A stretch of DNA of 64,000 nucleotides from Calliopum simillimum. Lineage: Eukaryota; Arthropoda; Insecta; Diptera; Lauxaniidae. The position numbers and the translations under genes were made by a program. This document shows, one piece after another, positions 46,251-57,728 of the stretch (positions are counted from its first letter, which is position 1; the number at the start of each line of letters is the position of its first letter). Under the pieces are notes generated by a model, which worked only from the letters and a program-made list of their open reading frames with translations, was not told the origin of the DNA and searched no databases. The DNA lies in contig OX638369.1 of assembly GCA_951812925.1 (NCBI GenBank), positions 19,001,329 through 19,065,328 on the forward strand, read 5' to 3'.

Positions 46251-49200
46251 ATCGTTAGGAAGATAGGCTCAACCCCTAAAAAATAAAAAGACTAATAGTA
46301 CAAGAAAGAACTGAAGTATTAGAGCAGCTGAAAAGACGATGCAAGAGCAGCTGAAAAGACGATTGCTATAAAATCATGGCCCCGAAAATAACTTAAGATT
46401 TAGGTCGTTATTCAAAAACTCACCCATCACTCAGCAATAAAACTAATGAACTTTTATGAAGCCAAAAAAAAAACATAAAAAATTCAATTTTATTAACAGT
46501 TCATCAAGTTCAACCAGAGGATGATTTTAATATGTCGTCTGCATACGGAACATAGTGCACCAAGCACACACAAACACACACACCAACAGAAAAAAGCACA
46601 CACCAACGGAAATCACAACCAAACATTTGGCAGCAGTTTTAACCGTTGTGACGGTAGCGCTTTAGGCAACCACAAATACACGCGCACAGACAAATAACAA
46701 AAAGAGGCCAACGTTACAGGCGCACGATATATGCATTTCACACATTTTCGAATTAAAGTGTTGAAATGTTGCAATGTTGCACACACACACACACACACAA
46801 ACTGCAAATGGAGTAAAAATCGTATTTTTTGTCGCGCAGCTTCATACGCTTTTTCAGTCAACCAACACACTTTGAGCAGCGATTTAATACCAAAAAAAAA
46901 AACATAGAAATCTCATCGTCACTGCGTTTTACCAATGTCACTGTTACTACGATTACATATACTGCACTTAATGCTTTTTTTTGCATACGATTTTATTGTG
47001 AGCTCTACGTCCTCCTTTTTTTGTGCAGCACACACACAGCTGGCAGCTGAATTTGTGCTGAATACGCAGGATATCCGTTTAGCATTCGCAAAAATTGTTG
47101 AATGTTGAAAGTAACTAAAATGATAAATTATGTGAGATTTCTGCGTTTGTCACATTATTTGCACGATGCGATTTGTTGGCTTGGCACAATTCGTTTGGAT
47201 TTCGTTAGGAATTTTCGGCAATAATCCAGCGTAGTTTTATGTGTTTGATATGTACTGGAATTATATTTTTAAAGTAATTAAATTTCGGGGTGTTTGTGGC
47301 ATGAAGATGATGATAAATTATGGAATTGTTTTGATTTCGTCGAGTATATTAAATTGCAATTTTTTAGTATGCAATATTTGCATTTCTTTCCTTAGCGAAA
47401 GTGATTTCCATAAAAAGTTACTTGAGTCGCGTTTTCATTTAGCTTTTGTAAAAAAAAAATAAAAAGAATATTATTTTGAGATAATCAACTTTTAAAATAT
47501 TTCAAAAAATGGCCGCCATTTTGTAAATTTTCAAAACTTTCCAAATTTAAAAATGAAAAATTAATTAACGTTTAAAATTATACAAGAATCCGAAAACAAA
47601 AATTTAAAAAATTTATTTTTGACAAAGTGGCGGGACTTAGAAAAAAAAATTGCATCGATTTTTCGCAAAAACACCACTTGGACACTCTGAAGTTCCATGC
47701 CCATAACTTGGAAAAAAAATTTTTTTCGCAAAACTAATAATGAGAGGTCTCTATGCTAAGCACTTAGAACATCTCTGTGAATTTTTATAAAAATCAGAGA
47801 ACCCAACTGCAAATTTCGAAAAAAGTGAGATGATCACAGCCTTATACGCTTGGGGTTTTTTTTTTTTGTTTTTGATTTCACTATTTAAAAAAAAATAATA
47901 TTTTCTTATTAAACACCTCGTATGTGTGTCATAAAGTTATTTTACTTAATAATTCACATGATTGCAATTTATTTAGTTTTCCATGACTTATTTGCACAAA
48001 AAATCAAATTTTACCATTTTAATATTTTAAACATGTCGTATGCTTAAAATTCAATTCATACGACTAAAAATTGATTCTTTTATTTATGGGCATAATAGTC
48101 CTTTTTTAAAATTTTTGTGAATTCCTCATGATATCAAATTAAACATAAAATAATTAATTTTTCTTCTTTTTTTTTGCATTTAAATGAAATGCCGAATTTG
48201 TAAGTCTATAGCCACTATAAATAAAACATATTTTATTTTTAAAACATGAACAAAATTCACAATACATTGCAAAATATCTAGTAAATAATTCATAAAAAAT
48301 AGAAAAATTGTTAAAATTCGTTTATAAAATCGTATGAAAATATTTATTTTAACATTATTTAATAAATATTCATAAAATCGGCACGAAAATTTTTGTTTTG
48401 TCGCCAGAGGAGTAAAACCATTCAAAAATAACAATGCGACATATTGCGTGTTAATTTATTATCTCTGCCGCACGTATAAATTATCCTAAAAATTAACATA
48501 TAAAACAAAAACACAAAGGGTATGTATATGTTGTGTGAAATAGACAGAAAACAAACAAAATTTTCTTCTGCTTCTAATGATAACAATCGAAAGGACTTTA
48601 TGTTGTGATGAGAATAATCAATTAACGCCAACGGCACTAGACAGATTGAAAATGACATTTATATTGTTCAATGTTAAAATATTGATATTGCATGGTGGTC
48701 GCCTATTTACACTGAAATAAATAAATTTATTATTGCGTATTTCGATATCATTGGCTTAACTTAGATACACACTTTTAAGGTATATTTTTGTTATTATGAG
48801 AAATTCGTATATGGTATGAGATCCCTTCGTTGTTTTTTCTCTAATTCTTTTGGGTGTATGCCAATGCCACTGAGTGTTCTAATAGAAAAATTATGTAAAC
48901 ATAATCATGTACTTTCTTTTACGGTTTTGATGGATTAAGACAATTAGTAGCTTAATAGAGTGAGTCAACCAAGTTTGGCCATCAATCATTCAAATTCAAA
49001 GTGTTTCTTATCCAGACAGTAAATAAATACATAATATTGCAGACGAACATATTTCATAAATTCTTTAATGGCATGCCGGCACTTGAAATTCTTTTTTTTA
49101 TTTTCATATCAAAATTTTTTGTGGAAATATTAAATTTAATAGTTTTGTCGAAAAAGCTTTTGATTTTATAATAAAAGATTTAAGATAAAATACTTTGAAG

Positions 49201-49329
49201 TAAATGCATCTCAAGCCACATACCAGGGACCAAAATCTATATGTTTCGGAATGCTGATTATACCCAAAAGATCTTCTGCAGATTGTGATATAAGTGTTTT
49301 TTGAGCACAAGTCGGTTTTCCGTTAAAAA
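46251..49329. other. No gene seen
   Basis: A CA microsatellite is at 46779-46799. At 47500-47870 lies an AATGGCCGCCATTTTG palindrome with short phrases common in insect repeats. Otherwise AT-rich; no frame with a recognisable domain. Confidence 0.5.
46779..46799. repeat. CA dinucleotide microsatellite
   Basis: About ten CA repeats in a row, in a region already rich in ACACAC words (46560-46600). Confidence 0.9.
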
Positions 49330-49605
49330 AAGAATTTAGTTAGTCTTTTGTATGGAGGTCAATATACCTTTTGCTAGAAGGGTGATTACTCGGAAATTAA
49401 GGGCTCAATTAGAAAATTTTGAAAGTGCAGTTGATAAGGAAGATTATGGCTATCTAATGCCATTAATATAATGGAATTATACCATCTTTTTAAACTGCGT
49501 CTTAACCTGAAAACAGCGCTATCTAAAACTTCAAGCAAGGATATCTCGAAATCCTGCAGGTATATGAGAAATTCTGAACTCGGATTCGGACTCAGCGTCA
49601 AAACG
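49330..49605 (+). repeat. Family C copy 2
   Basis: TTTTGTATGGAGGTCAATAT matches the right arm of 9455-9960, and AATCCTGCAGGTATATG..GGACTCAGCGTCAAAA matches its left arm reversed. CTCGGATTCGGACTC is also shared with the CAC-ended element at 60881-62293. Confidence 0.6.
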
Positions 49606-51023
49606 TACGTAAGGGTGTAGTATGTAGGACACTATTTATATTTCGGGAACTGGCAACAGTAATGTCAATAGCTAAAATCTGCCAACACCATAATAACGTT
49701 TGACATTTTTTAGCATAAATGTACTCACAACGTTTTGATGTACAAGTGCTATTTGTTTTGTTTACAGTGCGTTGAAAAAATCATTTTGGGCAAAAAATGG
49801 AAATTTCAAGAGAAAGTTTTCGTTGAACTATTTTTCTCAACATTCGATAAGAAAAAATGTATAAAAATTATATGAATCAAAGTTCCTTTGCATTTTGTAT
49901 GTCTTATTTCAGTTTGACATGAGGTATGAGTAACATTTCGATAATTAATTGTTTAAATTTTTTAATCGGCTGTTAGCCTCTGCTATTTTCAATAATTCAA
50001 CTTATACTTTAAATATTCTTCTTAAGAGAAAATTGGCATTTTTTTATAAGCATAGAAAGTTCTCTTAATCGATTTAATGTGAAATAGAGCAAACAAAGCT
50101 ATGCAAATAAAAATGAATTGCTCCTGGATGTACAAAAACTTTCAATGTCCTTTTAAGTGGCATTAATTTATTTATTTGTTTTTCAAAGTCAATGTGTGTG
50201 ATAATATATGAGAATCTGCATGGGTATCATTTATGGGGTACTTTGAGCTTCTTGATATGTAATTTCTGTTGACTTATTTCAATTACAAAAGTTTCATCAC
50301 TCCGAACCATTTAATGAAATTCAACGAAATTGTTTGATCTCCTCAATGTGTTGTTTCTTTTACAACCCAAATTCAATGACATCGATTAGTACCATTTTGT
50401 GGCAATGAAGCGCATACGAATCATCTGTATAAATTAAATTGTTCAACACATTTATTCACTTTATAGCCTACTTAGTATGCATAAGTATTACTTATATATG
50501 TATAGGGTACGTTTAACAAATGCTATAGAGTATGTTAAAAGGAAATTGGTTGGAAAAATTATATTGCCACAAAATAGATCGTAATTGAAAATGTTAAAAG
50601 TTTAGCTTACTAAATTTAAAATTTTCTATAATTTGCTTGGATTTTCTTTAAGAAAAGTTTAACATTCGGGGTAAGGATTTTTGGAAATTTTCAAAAAGCA
50701 CAAAATAAGTCATTAGAGCAAAGCAAAGTAGGTCAATTTACAATTTATTACAAAAGTTCAGCATATAATATATGACTGCGTTTCAACTGTTCTGTTGTGT
50801 TTTATATATGTGCGTGTATTAGGGTGGTTTGATTTCTTAAGCAACCGTTTAAAAAAGGACTTCTTTAATGATATAAAGAGGACTAAGTATACGATCCGTT
50901 CAGAAATATCTAACTTCAAGAGTATTAAGCCGAAAAAATTCCATGATGTTTTCCAATTAGTTCTTCTGAAAACTTTTTTTGACCTATAAAGTCCTATGCC
51001 TCTTAACAAATCAAAAGATAATA
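49606..51023. other. No gene seen
   Basis: AT-rich. A TTAGGGTGGTTTGATTTC word at 50819 is reversed, with changes, at 53083 (GGGATCACCCTAA). It may mark an old inverted-repeat pair, but the arms diverge quickly. Confidence 0.4.
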
Positions 51024-51402
51024 GGGAAACTTCGGGTATTGTGATATAGTCGGGCAATGTGATATAGTCGCACATCTCTATAATTTCTTCTCTTACAATT
51101 GTACACATTTTATGCAAAAACATTCTGTAGCCAATACATCACTAATCAGCATTTGGTATAGTATACCACATTGCCTTACCATACATACCACATTACCCGC
51201 CAACTTTTCAAACATAGCTCTTTTGAATTTTTTCAACTTTTGCTCTATAACTTTTTTTAATGAAATTGGGTACGTTCTATTAAAATATATTCCATTGCCA
51301 ATACTTCACTCAGAAGCATGACAAAATTTGGCTGAAATTGATTCAACGATTTGTTTGCAAATTCCGAAAAAAATAGGCATATCACAATACCCGAAGTTCC
51401 CC
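51024..51402. mobile_element. 379-bp MITE with TA duplication
   Basis: Ends GGGAAACTTCGGGTATTGTG and the complement of GGGGAACTTCGGGTATTGTG, flanked by TA at 51022-51023 and 51403-51404. The inside has two GTGATATAGTCG words and ATACCACATT repeats. No coding. Confidence 0.85.
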
Positions 51403-51403
51403 T

Positions 51404-51705
51404 AAGGGTCTAAGTGCCACCATGAAACAGACCAAGAAACAAAGCGTAGAATTTTGCCTAGTCTACGTACAACAACTACAATATTTCTATATTTTGAGTA
51501 TTTTTCGGAACTACAACAATCACAAAAAATATTTTTTGTAGTTATTTTTTTAGATCGTCTACAAAAAACATAATATTTCAATAAAATCAACAAAAATAAT
51601 TTTTTGTGATTGTTGTAGTTACGTGAAATTTGAAAAATATTGAAATATTGTGGTTGTTGTAGACAAGCCAAAATTGGCTCACTCTTGTTCTATGCTGATA
51701 CCCTT
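51404..51705. mobile_element. 302-bp hairpin element next to the MITE
   Basis: Left AAGGGTCTAAGTG and right ATACCCTT are near-complementary. The body pairs well: GTACAACAACTACAATATTT with its imperfect complement near 51640-51660, and AACTACAACAATCACAAAAA with TTTTTGTGATTGTTGTAGTT. It begins at the last base of the neighbouring MITE's TA. Confidence 0.75.
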
Positions 51706-52327
51706 GAAACAAAGTGTTCATTTTTTTACTCCACATTTTACAATGAACTGAAGTATTTGATCAAAAAATTCATGAGTCAAATCTTCACTGTACAATTATT
51801 TGATTTTGGCACTGAAGTATACTGTTGTGTTTTATCAGTGTCAAAAAAATGTTAATTCTAACTGTATTTGAAACAAACAAATACTTCAGTTCAGTGTAAA
51901 ACGTGCTAGTAGAAAAACTAAAGTAAAATTTAGTGTACACTAAAACTATAGTATATGCACTGCACTGAAGCAAATCATTTTTTTTGTTTTGCTTTTTTAA
52001 TTTCTAAATACTACAGTATAAAAAGCGGATTCAAGACATACTCAAACAGGACGTCTTTTGTAGACTGCTATTATTTGAGGAGTAATTTTTCAAAACGGTG
52101 TATTTCCACATGCGTATTTCATACAAAAATGCATCCTCTAGTTCAAAGTCCATCAGAAAAAATTAATTTTTCAAGAGAAATTCGTGATCAAAAGTCACAT
52201 TTCGGAACAAAAGGGCTAATTTCCATAAAATTCCAAATAAATTTTTAGTTTGATACAAAAAGACGTATTTCGTATAGTCGCCGAAGGAACTTTTAATATT
52301 TTTTACATTCCCCAGGGTATATAGGTG

Positions 52328-52653
52328 CTCCAGACAGACGACACCTCTTATCTAAATTATAGACGCAATAATGTGAAACTTTTTTTGTATGATTTTAGGC
52401 ATTTCTTAAACACATATTTCACAGACATTTACTAAAAGAAAATTTCCCAATTCAGGGTCCAAAAAATTCTAATTATCTTTTCTGATGCTTAACTTGTTTT
52501 TGATGTCTTAGAATTTTTTGGCCCCTAAATTGTGAAATTTTCTTTTATTCAATGTCTATGAAATATGGGTTTAAAAAATGCCTAAAATCATGCAATAAAA
52601 AGTATCACATTATTGCGTCTACAATCTAGATTAGAGCTGTCGTCTGTCTGGGG
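52328..52653. mobile_element. 326-bp hairpin element
   Basis: Ends CTCCAGACAGACGACACC and GTCGTCTGTCTGGGG. The arms pair over most of the length (TAGACGCAATAATGTGA, GATTTTAGGCATTT, AAAAAATTCTAA). GGTATATAGG lies 2 bp before it and overlaps GGTATAAGG at the right end, a possible imperfect 8-10 bp target duplication. Confidence 0.85.
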
Positions 52654-53470
52654 TATAAGGTAAAATTTACTTCAGTGGGTAGTTGCTGTTATTTTGTCTC
52701 GAAATTCTGGTAAAATTTATTAGAAATAAAATAGTACGTACCACTTTTTTTTTCGCCGTGTATGATTTACCTCTTTTTATTTCATAAAAGAAGGTACTTT
52801 CTTCAAGCAACTGCCATTTTTGCAAATATAAAGACATTAAAACATACAAAATGGCTTTTTAAAACTAAAAGTAACACCAACATAAGTTTCTGGTAGAAAA
52901 TATCGCAAGGTTCCTCCCTAAAAGTTGAATGAGTCCAAAATATAGTTTTAATTTTCCCATGCAATATTTCGTTCGATATTGACTTTTGAATGTCCAACTG
53001 ACATAATTTTTTATTCTTTTCATTATTTTAAGGACACACATGCCTTTGAAACTCAAAAATCATCCCCTCTTGGGATCACCCTAACATGCAAACTTACATA
53101 TACAATTATGTATCCAATGTACATACTCATATACAGTTGTTAACATTAATAGGGTTAGTTGTTACACATATTGTTTTTATATATATGTATATGTATTGCT
53201 TGGAAAGTCCAATGACAATACAAGGACAACATTTTTTACTTTAAGTTATGAAAACAAACAAATCTCTAAATAACAATGCTAACGGCAAAGTAACAAAAAA
53301 TAACAACAACAAAAGCACTCCTTTACACTACAACTGCGATACTGGTATAAATGTGGATGACAGCATTTGAAATGACAACAGCGAATAAGGTAAAGGGATA
53401 AATTTTAGTTATGAGCATTTAATTTATTTAAAACTGAATTGTAAAATCTGTTTTACAAAAAAAAAAAACT

Positions 53471-54600
53471 AGTAAGGATGTAACCTTTAGCCTGGCCAAA
53501 CATTAAATACCCCACTGTGCAGTATTTTTAAAATTTTGCTTATATGGGAGGTACCACGCCCCACACTGGGGCCTCCATGTTCAAAACCACACACAAATCG
53601 CAATTTTCTTCGAAATATAAAAATTTTTAAAGTAGGGTATTCGTTTTGTCATACTGAAGAATAGTACGAAGCTTAATTTCCTAAATATGACTCAAGATGG
53701 GATTAGGACGCTAAATGGGAGTTTCAAAAAAAAAAAATTTCAAAAATTATTCAAAAAAAAAGTTACCAAAAAAATCTCACATACTGCTTGGACGATTCTA
53801 AGCATTTTTTGCCTTGTACACTTTTTTCGTAAGATGCTTTCCTCTAGAGTAAAAAAAAGATGTTTGCCTTCCGCGGGCGTTTTAAAGCCATAAACTCCCA
53901 TTTAGCGTCCAAATCCCATCTTGAATCATACATCATTTTAAAGCTAATAAATTATGCTTTAATTCAAAGTACTTTAAAAAAAATCGAAGGGGACTTTTTT
54001 TAAAAAAAATTCAAAAGTATTTTTAAGTGTAAAAATTTTGGTGAAAAAAATTTTTTTTCACCAAGAAATATTTTTTTATAAAAAGAACACTTCAAAATGA
54101 ATGGGACCAGTAACTTAGATTTATCAATTTACAAACTTAAGTGTAAGCTATAAATTTTTGGGAAAAAACAACCTTTTCATGAAAATGACATTTCATGAAA
54201 TGAATTACATTTTTCAAGGTCACTCGGCAAATTGATAAGTCACTTTTAGGAAATTAAGCTTCGTATCATTCTTCAGTATGAAAAAACAAATATTTCATTT
54301 TAAAAATTTTTATATTTCGATGAAAATTGCGATGTCTGGGTGGTTTTGTACCAAATCACTCCTATAGCCCCAGTGTGCGCCCTCCTGTCCGAGTTCACAC
54401 AGTTTTTGCTCAGATCTTGCACTTACTGTTCTCAGTATCTTAGTGAAATTTGGTTGGATTTTCTCAAAAAACTCTTTCAGCATAGCATTTTGAAGCTTTT
54501 GCTTATATGGGAAGTGCCATGCCCTCTTGTCGGAATTCACCCAGTTTTTGCTCAGAGCTTGCGCTTACAATTCGTAGTATTTATGTGTATTTTGGGTGCA
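53471..54600 (+). repeat. Dispersed repeat A, copy 4, interrupted
   Basis: Start AGTAAGGATGTAACCTTTAG. At ACCACGCCC it is opened by the element 53562-54377 and resumes CGCCCTCCTGTCCGAG. The copy stops at GGTGCATTG (54602) before its right block. 184 bp of unrelated DNA follow, with a short open stretch ADYITHNADNDEMENVKNYA near 54700-54760. Confidence 0.75.
53562..54377. mobile_element. 816-bp CAC-ended element with 5-bp duplication (Transib-like)
   Basis: Ends CACACTGGGGC and its complement, flanked by CGCCC at 53557-53561 and 54378-54382. Removing it restores repeat A exactly (CCACGCCCTC). Arms match for over 100 bp (CATACTGAAGAAT, GAAGCTTAATTTCCTAAA). A second, inner palindrome of about 31 bp is at 53692/53892 (GACGCTAAATGGGAGTTT). 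No transposase. Transib elements have CAC termini and 5-bp GC-rich duplications; assignment rests on these alone. Confidence 0.8.
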
Positions 54601-54785
54601 TTGAGATCTCCCAAACATTCAACTATTCCAATTAAGCTACAAAACATCATCTGCGAATTACAACAGGCCGAGATCTCCAAATTAAAAGTATAAAGCTGAT
54701 TATATCACTCATAATGCTGACAATGATGAAATGGAAAATGTCAAGAACTATGCTAATCTCGAAAGTAGCATTTCAATTGAAAACT

Positions 54786-55743
54786 AGTGAGGGTGGTATC
54801 TTTGGCCTGGCCAAAAACTAAATACCCTACACTGCACTTCAAGTATATTATTAGGAGAGTATAAGAACAAATTGCTTATATGGGAAGTGCCACGCCCTCA
54901 CTTCTGAGCTAACCTTGATTTTGCGTAGAGCTTGCAATTACTGTTCTGAGTGTTTGAGTAAAATTCGGTTAGGTTTTCTTTAAAAAATCTTTCAGTATAG
55001 CATTTTGAAACTTTCGCTTATATGGGAGGTGCCACGCCCTCTAATCCTACTTTGCCTACTTTAAGCTCTGAGTTTACAATTAATGTTCTTCGTGTTTGAG
55101 TGAAATTTGGTTGGATTATCTCAAAAAACACTTTCATTGTATGATTTTGAAACATTTTCTTATATGGGAGGTGCCACGCCCTCTTGTTGGAGTTTACCTA
55201 GATCTTGCGTATAGTATGCATTTATAGATCCGCGTGTTTGAGTGTAATTTGGTTGGGTTATCTCAAAAAACGTTTTCCGTATAACATTTTGAAACTTTTG
55301 TTTATATGGGAGGTGCCACGCCCTCTAGTCCGAAATCGCCTAGTTTTTGCTCAGAGCTTATATTTGCTTTCCCTAGTATTTATGTGTATTTTGCTTCTGT
55401 TATTGCGAATAATGCTGTTATTATTGCATTTTGAATATATTTTTTGTATGGGCGGTAGACGTGTCCGTTGACCGATTTCGCTCATTTTCAATCCCCCGAG
55501 CTATCTTTTACGACAGAGGCTGTGCACGAAATTTCATTGAATTATGTTGCTCAGTTTTCCCAAAAAATGTATTTCCACACACACCCAGCCAGCCAACCAG
55601 CCAGACAGACGGACGGACATGGCTATATCGACTCAAGAGGTGACGCTGATCAAGAATATATATACTTTTCTATGTCTGCCACGCCTCCTTCTCTGCGTTA
55701 CAAATGGAAGGACAAAGTGAATATACCCTGGGTGTAGGGTATA
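54786..55743 (+). repeat. Dispersed repeat A, copy 5, expanded
   Basis: Start AGTGAGGGTGGTATCTTTGG, end ATACCCTGGGTGTAGGGTAT. Four or five inner units (period about 140 bp) each have TATATGGGAGGTGCCACGCC; copy 3 has two. The complete right block is present (GACAGACGGACGGACATGG, CTGATCAAGAATATATATAC). Confidence 0.85.
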
Positions 55744-57173
55744 ATTAGATCACCTTTACATTCTTACATATTGTCAAATATGAAGTCAAATGTAAGAAAA
55801 TCATTCCGCCTACACTACACTAAGAGAAACAAGAGATATAAATATCAAATCGTCTTAATTTGTGATATGTGATGAAGCATATAACACAATGTTATTGTTA
55901 CTATTATTATTAGAGATGTTTCTCTGTTGTTTTTGTTGTTTACTCTAATTTAGTACCAATATCCAGCACACTAACTTTATAAATACATACATATGTTTGT
56001 GTACAAAATATCCTTGAAGACAATATGCATACATATACTTACATATAGATAAGCAAATGTAGCTGAACATTTATTGGCTCTATTTTGATATTTTCGTTAA
56101 TTAAAATCAAAATTTGTTTAAATGGCCACAATATTAAATTTACTGCATGATTTTGGGCGAAAGGGCCTTGTTTTCTGTAGATTTCAATTTTAAGCATTTA
56201 ATGCTAAGAGTTAAATTACTATGAAATGCTTTCAATTACTTGTGCTCGTATATGTGATTGAAATGGACAAGTTGGCATATAACTTTTCAAAACAATGATT
56301 TTAGGGATTGCAGCGTGGCAGAGTTTCATGTTATGTTCCAGAATGAGTTTAAGAACACAACAGCATAACAGTTTCATCGCTTTGAGCTTTTTGAAACACT
56401 TTAGTTTACTTCAAAGCAATTATATTATTAGAAATAATTAATTAATGAATTCGAGGACTTGCGCGTATATTTGGCATCATTATGGTTCGCAGCATTTAAG
56501 GGTATTCGAAGTTGTAAAAGTTTTGAATGATTTTAATTTTATAGACCTACATATGTGTAAGTACTAAGTCCTTTGAGTAGATATAACTCAAAGCAACTGC
56601 TTTGTGGATTTCTTTCATTTAATTATACAGGAACATACATGTAAAATTCGAAAAAAACTGAAATTATAAAAAACTGCCTACTTAATGTCGAGTGAAAATT
56701 TCAAAATAATCTCATTTCCATATCAATTACCAACGACGGGTGGTCATTTTGACTAAATAAACGTATATTTTATTGCGTGCCAGAAACTTTTTCAATGTAC
56801 GTGACATCCAGTGTTGCCATGTTTTTTTTTTTTTTTTTGTTTCAAGTCATAAGCGTTCACTCGTGTATGTGTGTGTATTAAATAACGACCACAGTAAAGG
56901 TAAAAATAGCGCAGAAATATTCCAGTGATCCTTTTTTTTTGTTCTTATTTTATTTATATTTCGCGTTGTTTTCATAAATATTCACAATTGTACACACATA
57001 CAATTGGTAGATATGTATAAAGGTATATTAAAAGCATTCAATTTTATTTAAGCAAAATGTCAAATGCATTGAAAGCGCCGGTACTCAGCTTCCGCAGAAC
57101 GTGATGGAATTATGTGCAGAAGACTTTGATATAAATTGCATTTATCCTGTTGGCCGACGTTGTTTTTTGTCGT
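55744..57173. other. No gene seen
   Basis: AT-rich DNA with a T run at 56823-56838. No frame above 60 codons with any domain. Confidence 0.5.
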
Positions 57174-57339
57174 CACACTGGGGAGAAATAACCCAAGGTG
57201 ACACTTTTGGACGCTGTTAATCAAAAAATATGAAAAAACCCAACAACTTTTGTGATAGTTGATGTTTATTTAAATTTTTCCCAAAATGTCACTGATATCT
57301 ATTCAATAACTTTTGAAAACAAACTAAGCCTACAAATTA

Positions 57340-57665
57340 AGCCTTTTCCATGCCAAATTAACCTTTTCTTAGTTCAATTCAAACCTTTTCCAATATAAAA
57401 TAAACTTTTTTCAAATCACAATAAACTTTTTCCAATTGAAAATAAACTTTTTCCAAATCAAAATAAATTTGTTCCAAATCAAAATACACTTTTTCCAAAT
57501 CAAAATAAACTTTTTCAAACAAGATTAAACCTTTATCCAAACGATATTAAACTTTTTCCAAATGTAAATAAACTTTTTTCAAACAAAACTAAACATTTCC
57601 AAATCAAAATATACTTTTTGCAAATGAAAATAAACTTTTTCCAAATCAAATTAAACTTTGCAAAA
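57340..57665 (+). repeat. 21-bp minisatellite, about 15 units
   Basis: Unit close to CTTTTTCCAAATCAAAATAA, 20-22 bp. About four inverted units occur at 59117-59200 (GATTTGGAAAAAGTTAA). Confidence 0.9.
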
Positions 57666-57728
57666 AACACGCTTAAAATGATATATCTCTGCACTTACAG
57701 CAGCAATCGTTGTGAAACTTGGTACATA

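Noticed and set aside
46613..46870. 85-codon minus-strand frame
   Set aside because: It reads through the CA microsatellite as a VCVCVC run; no other support.
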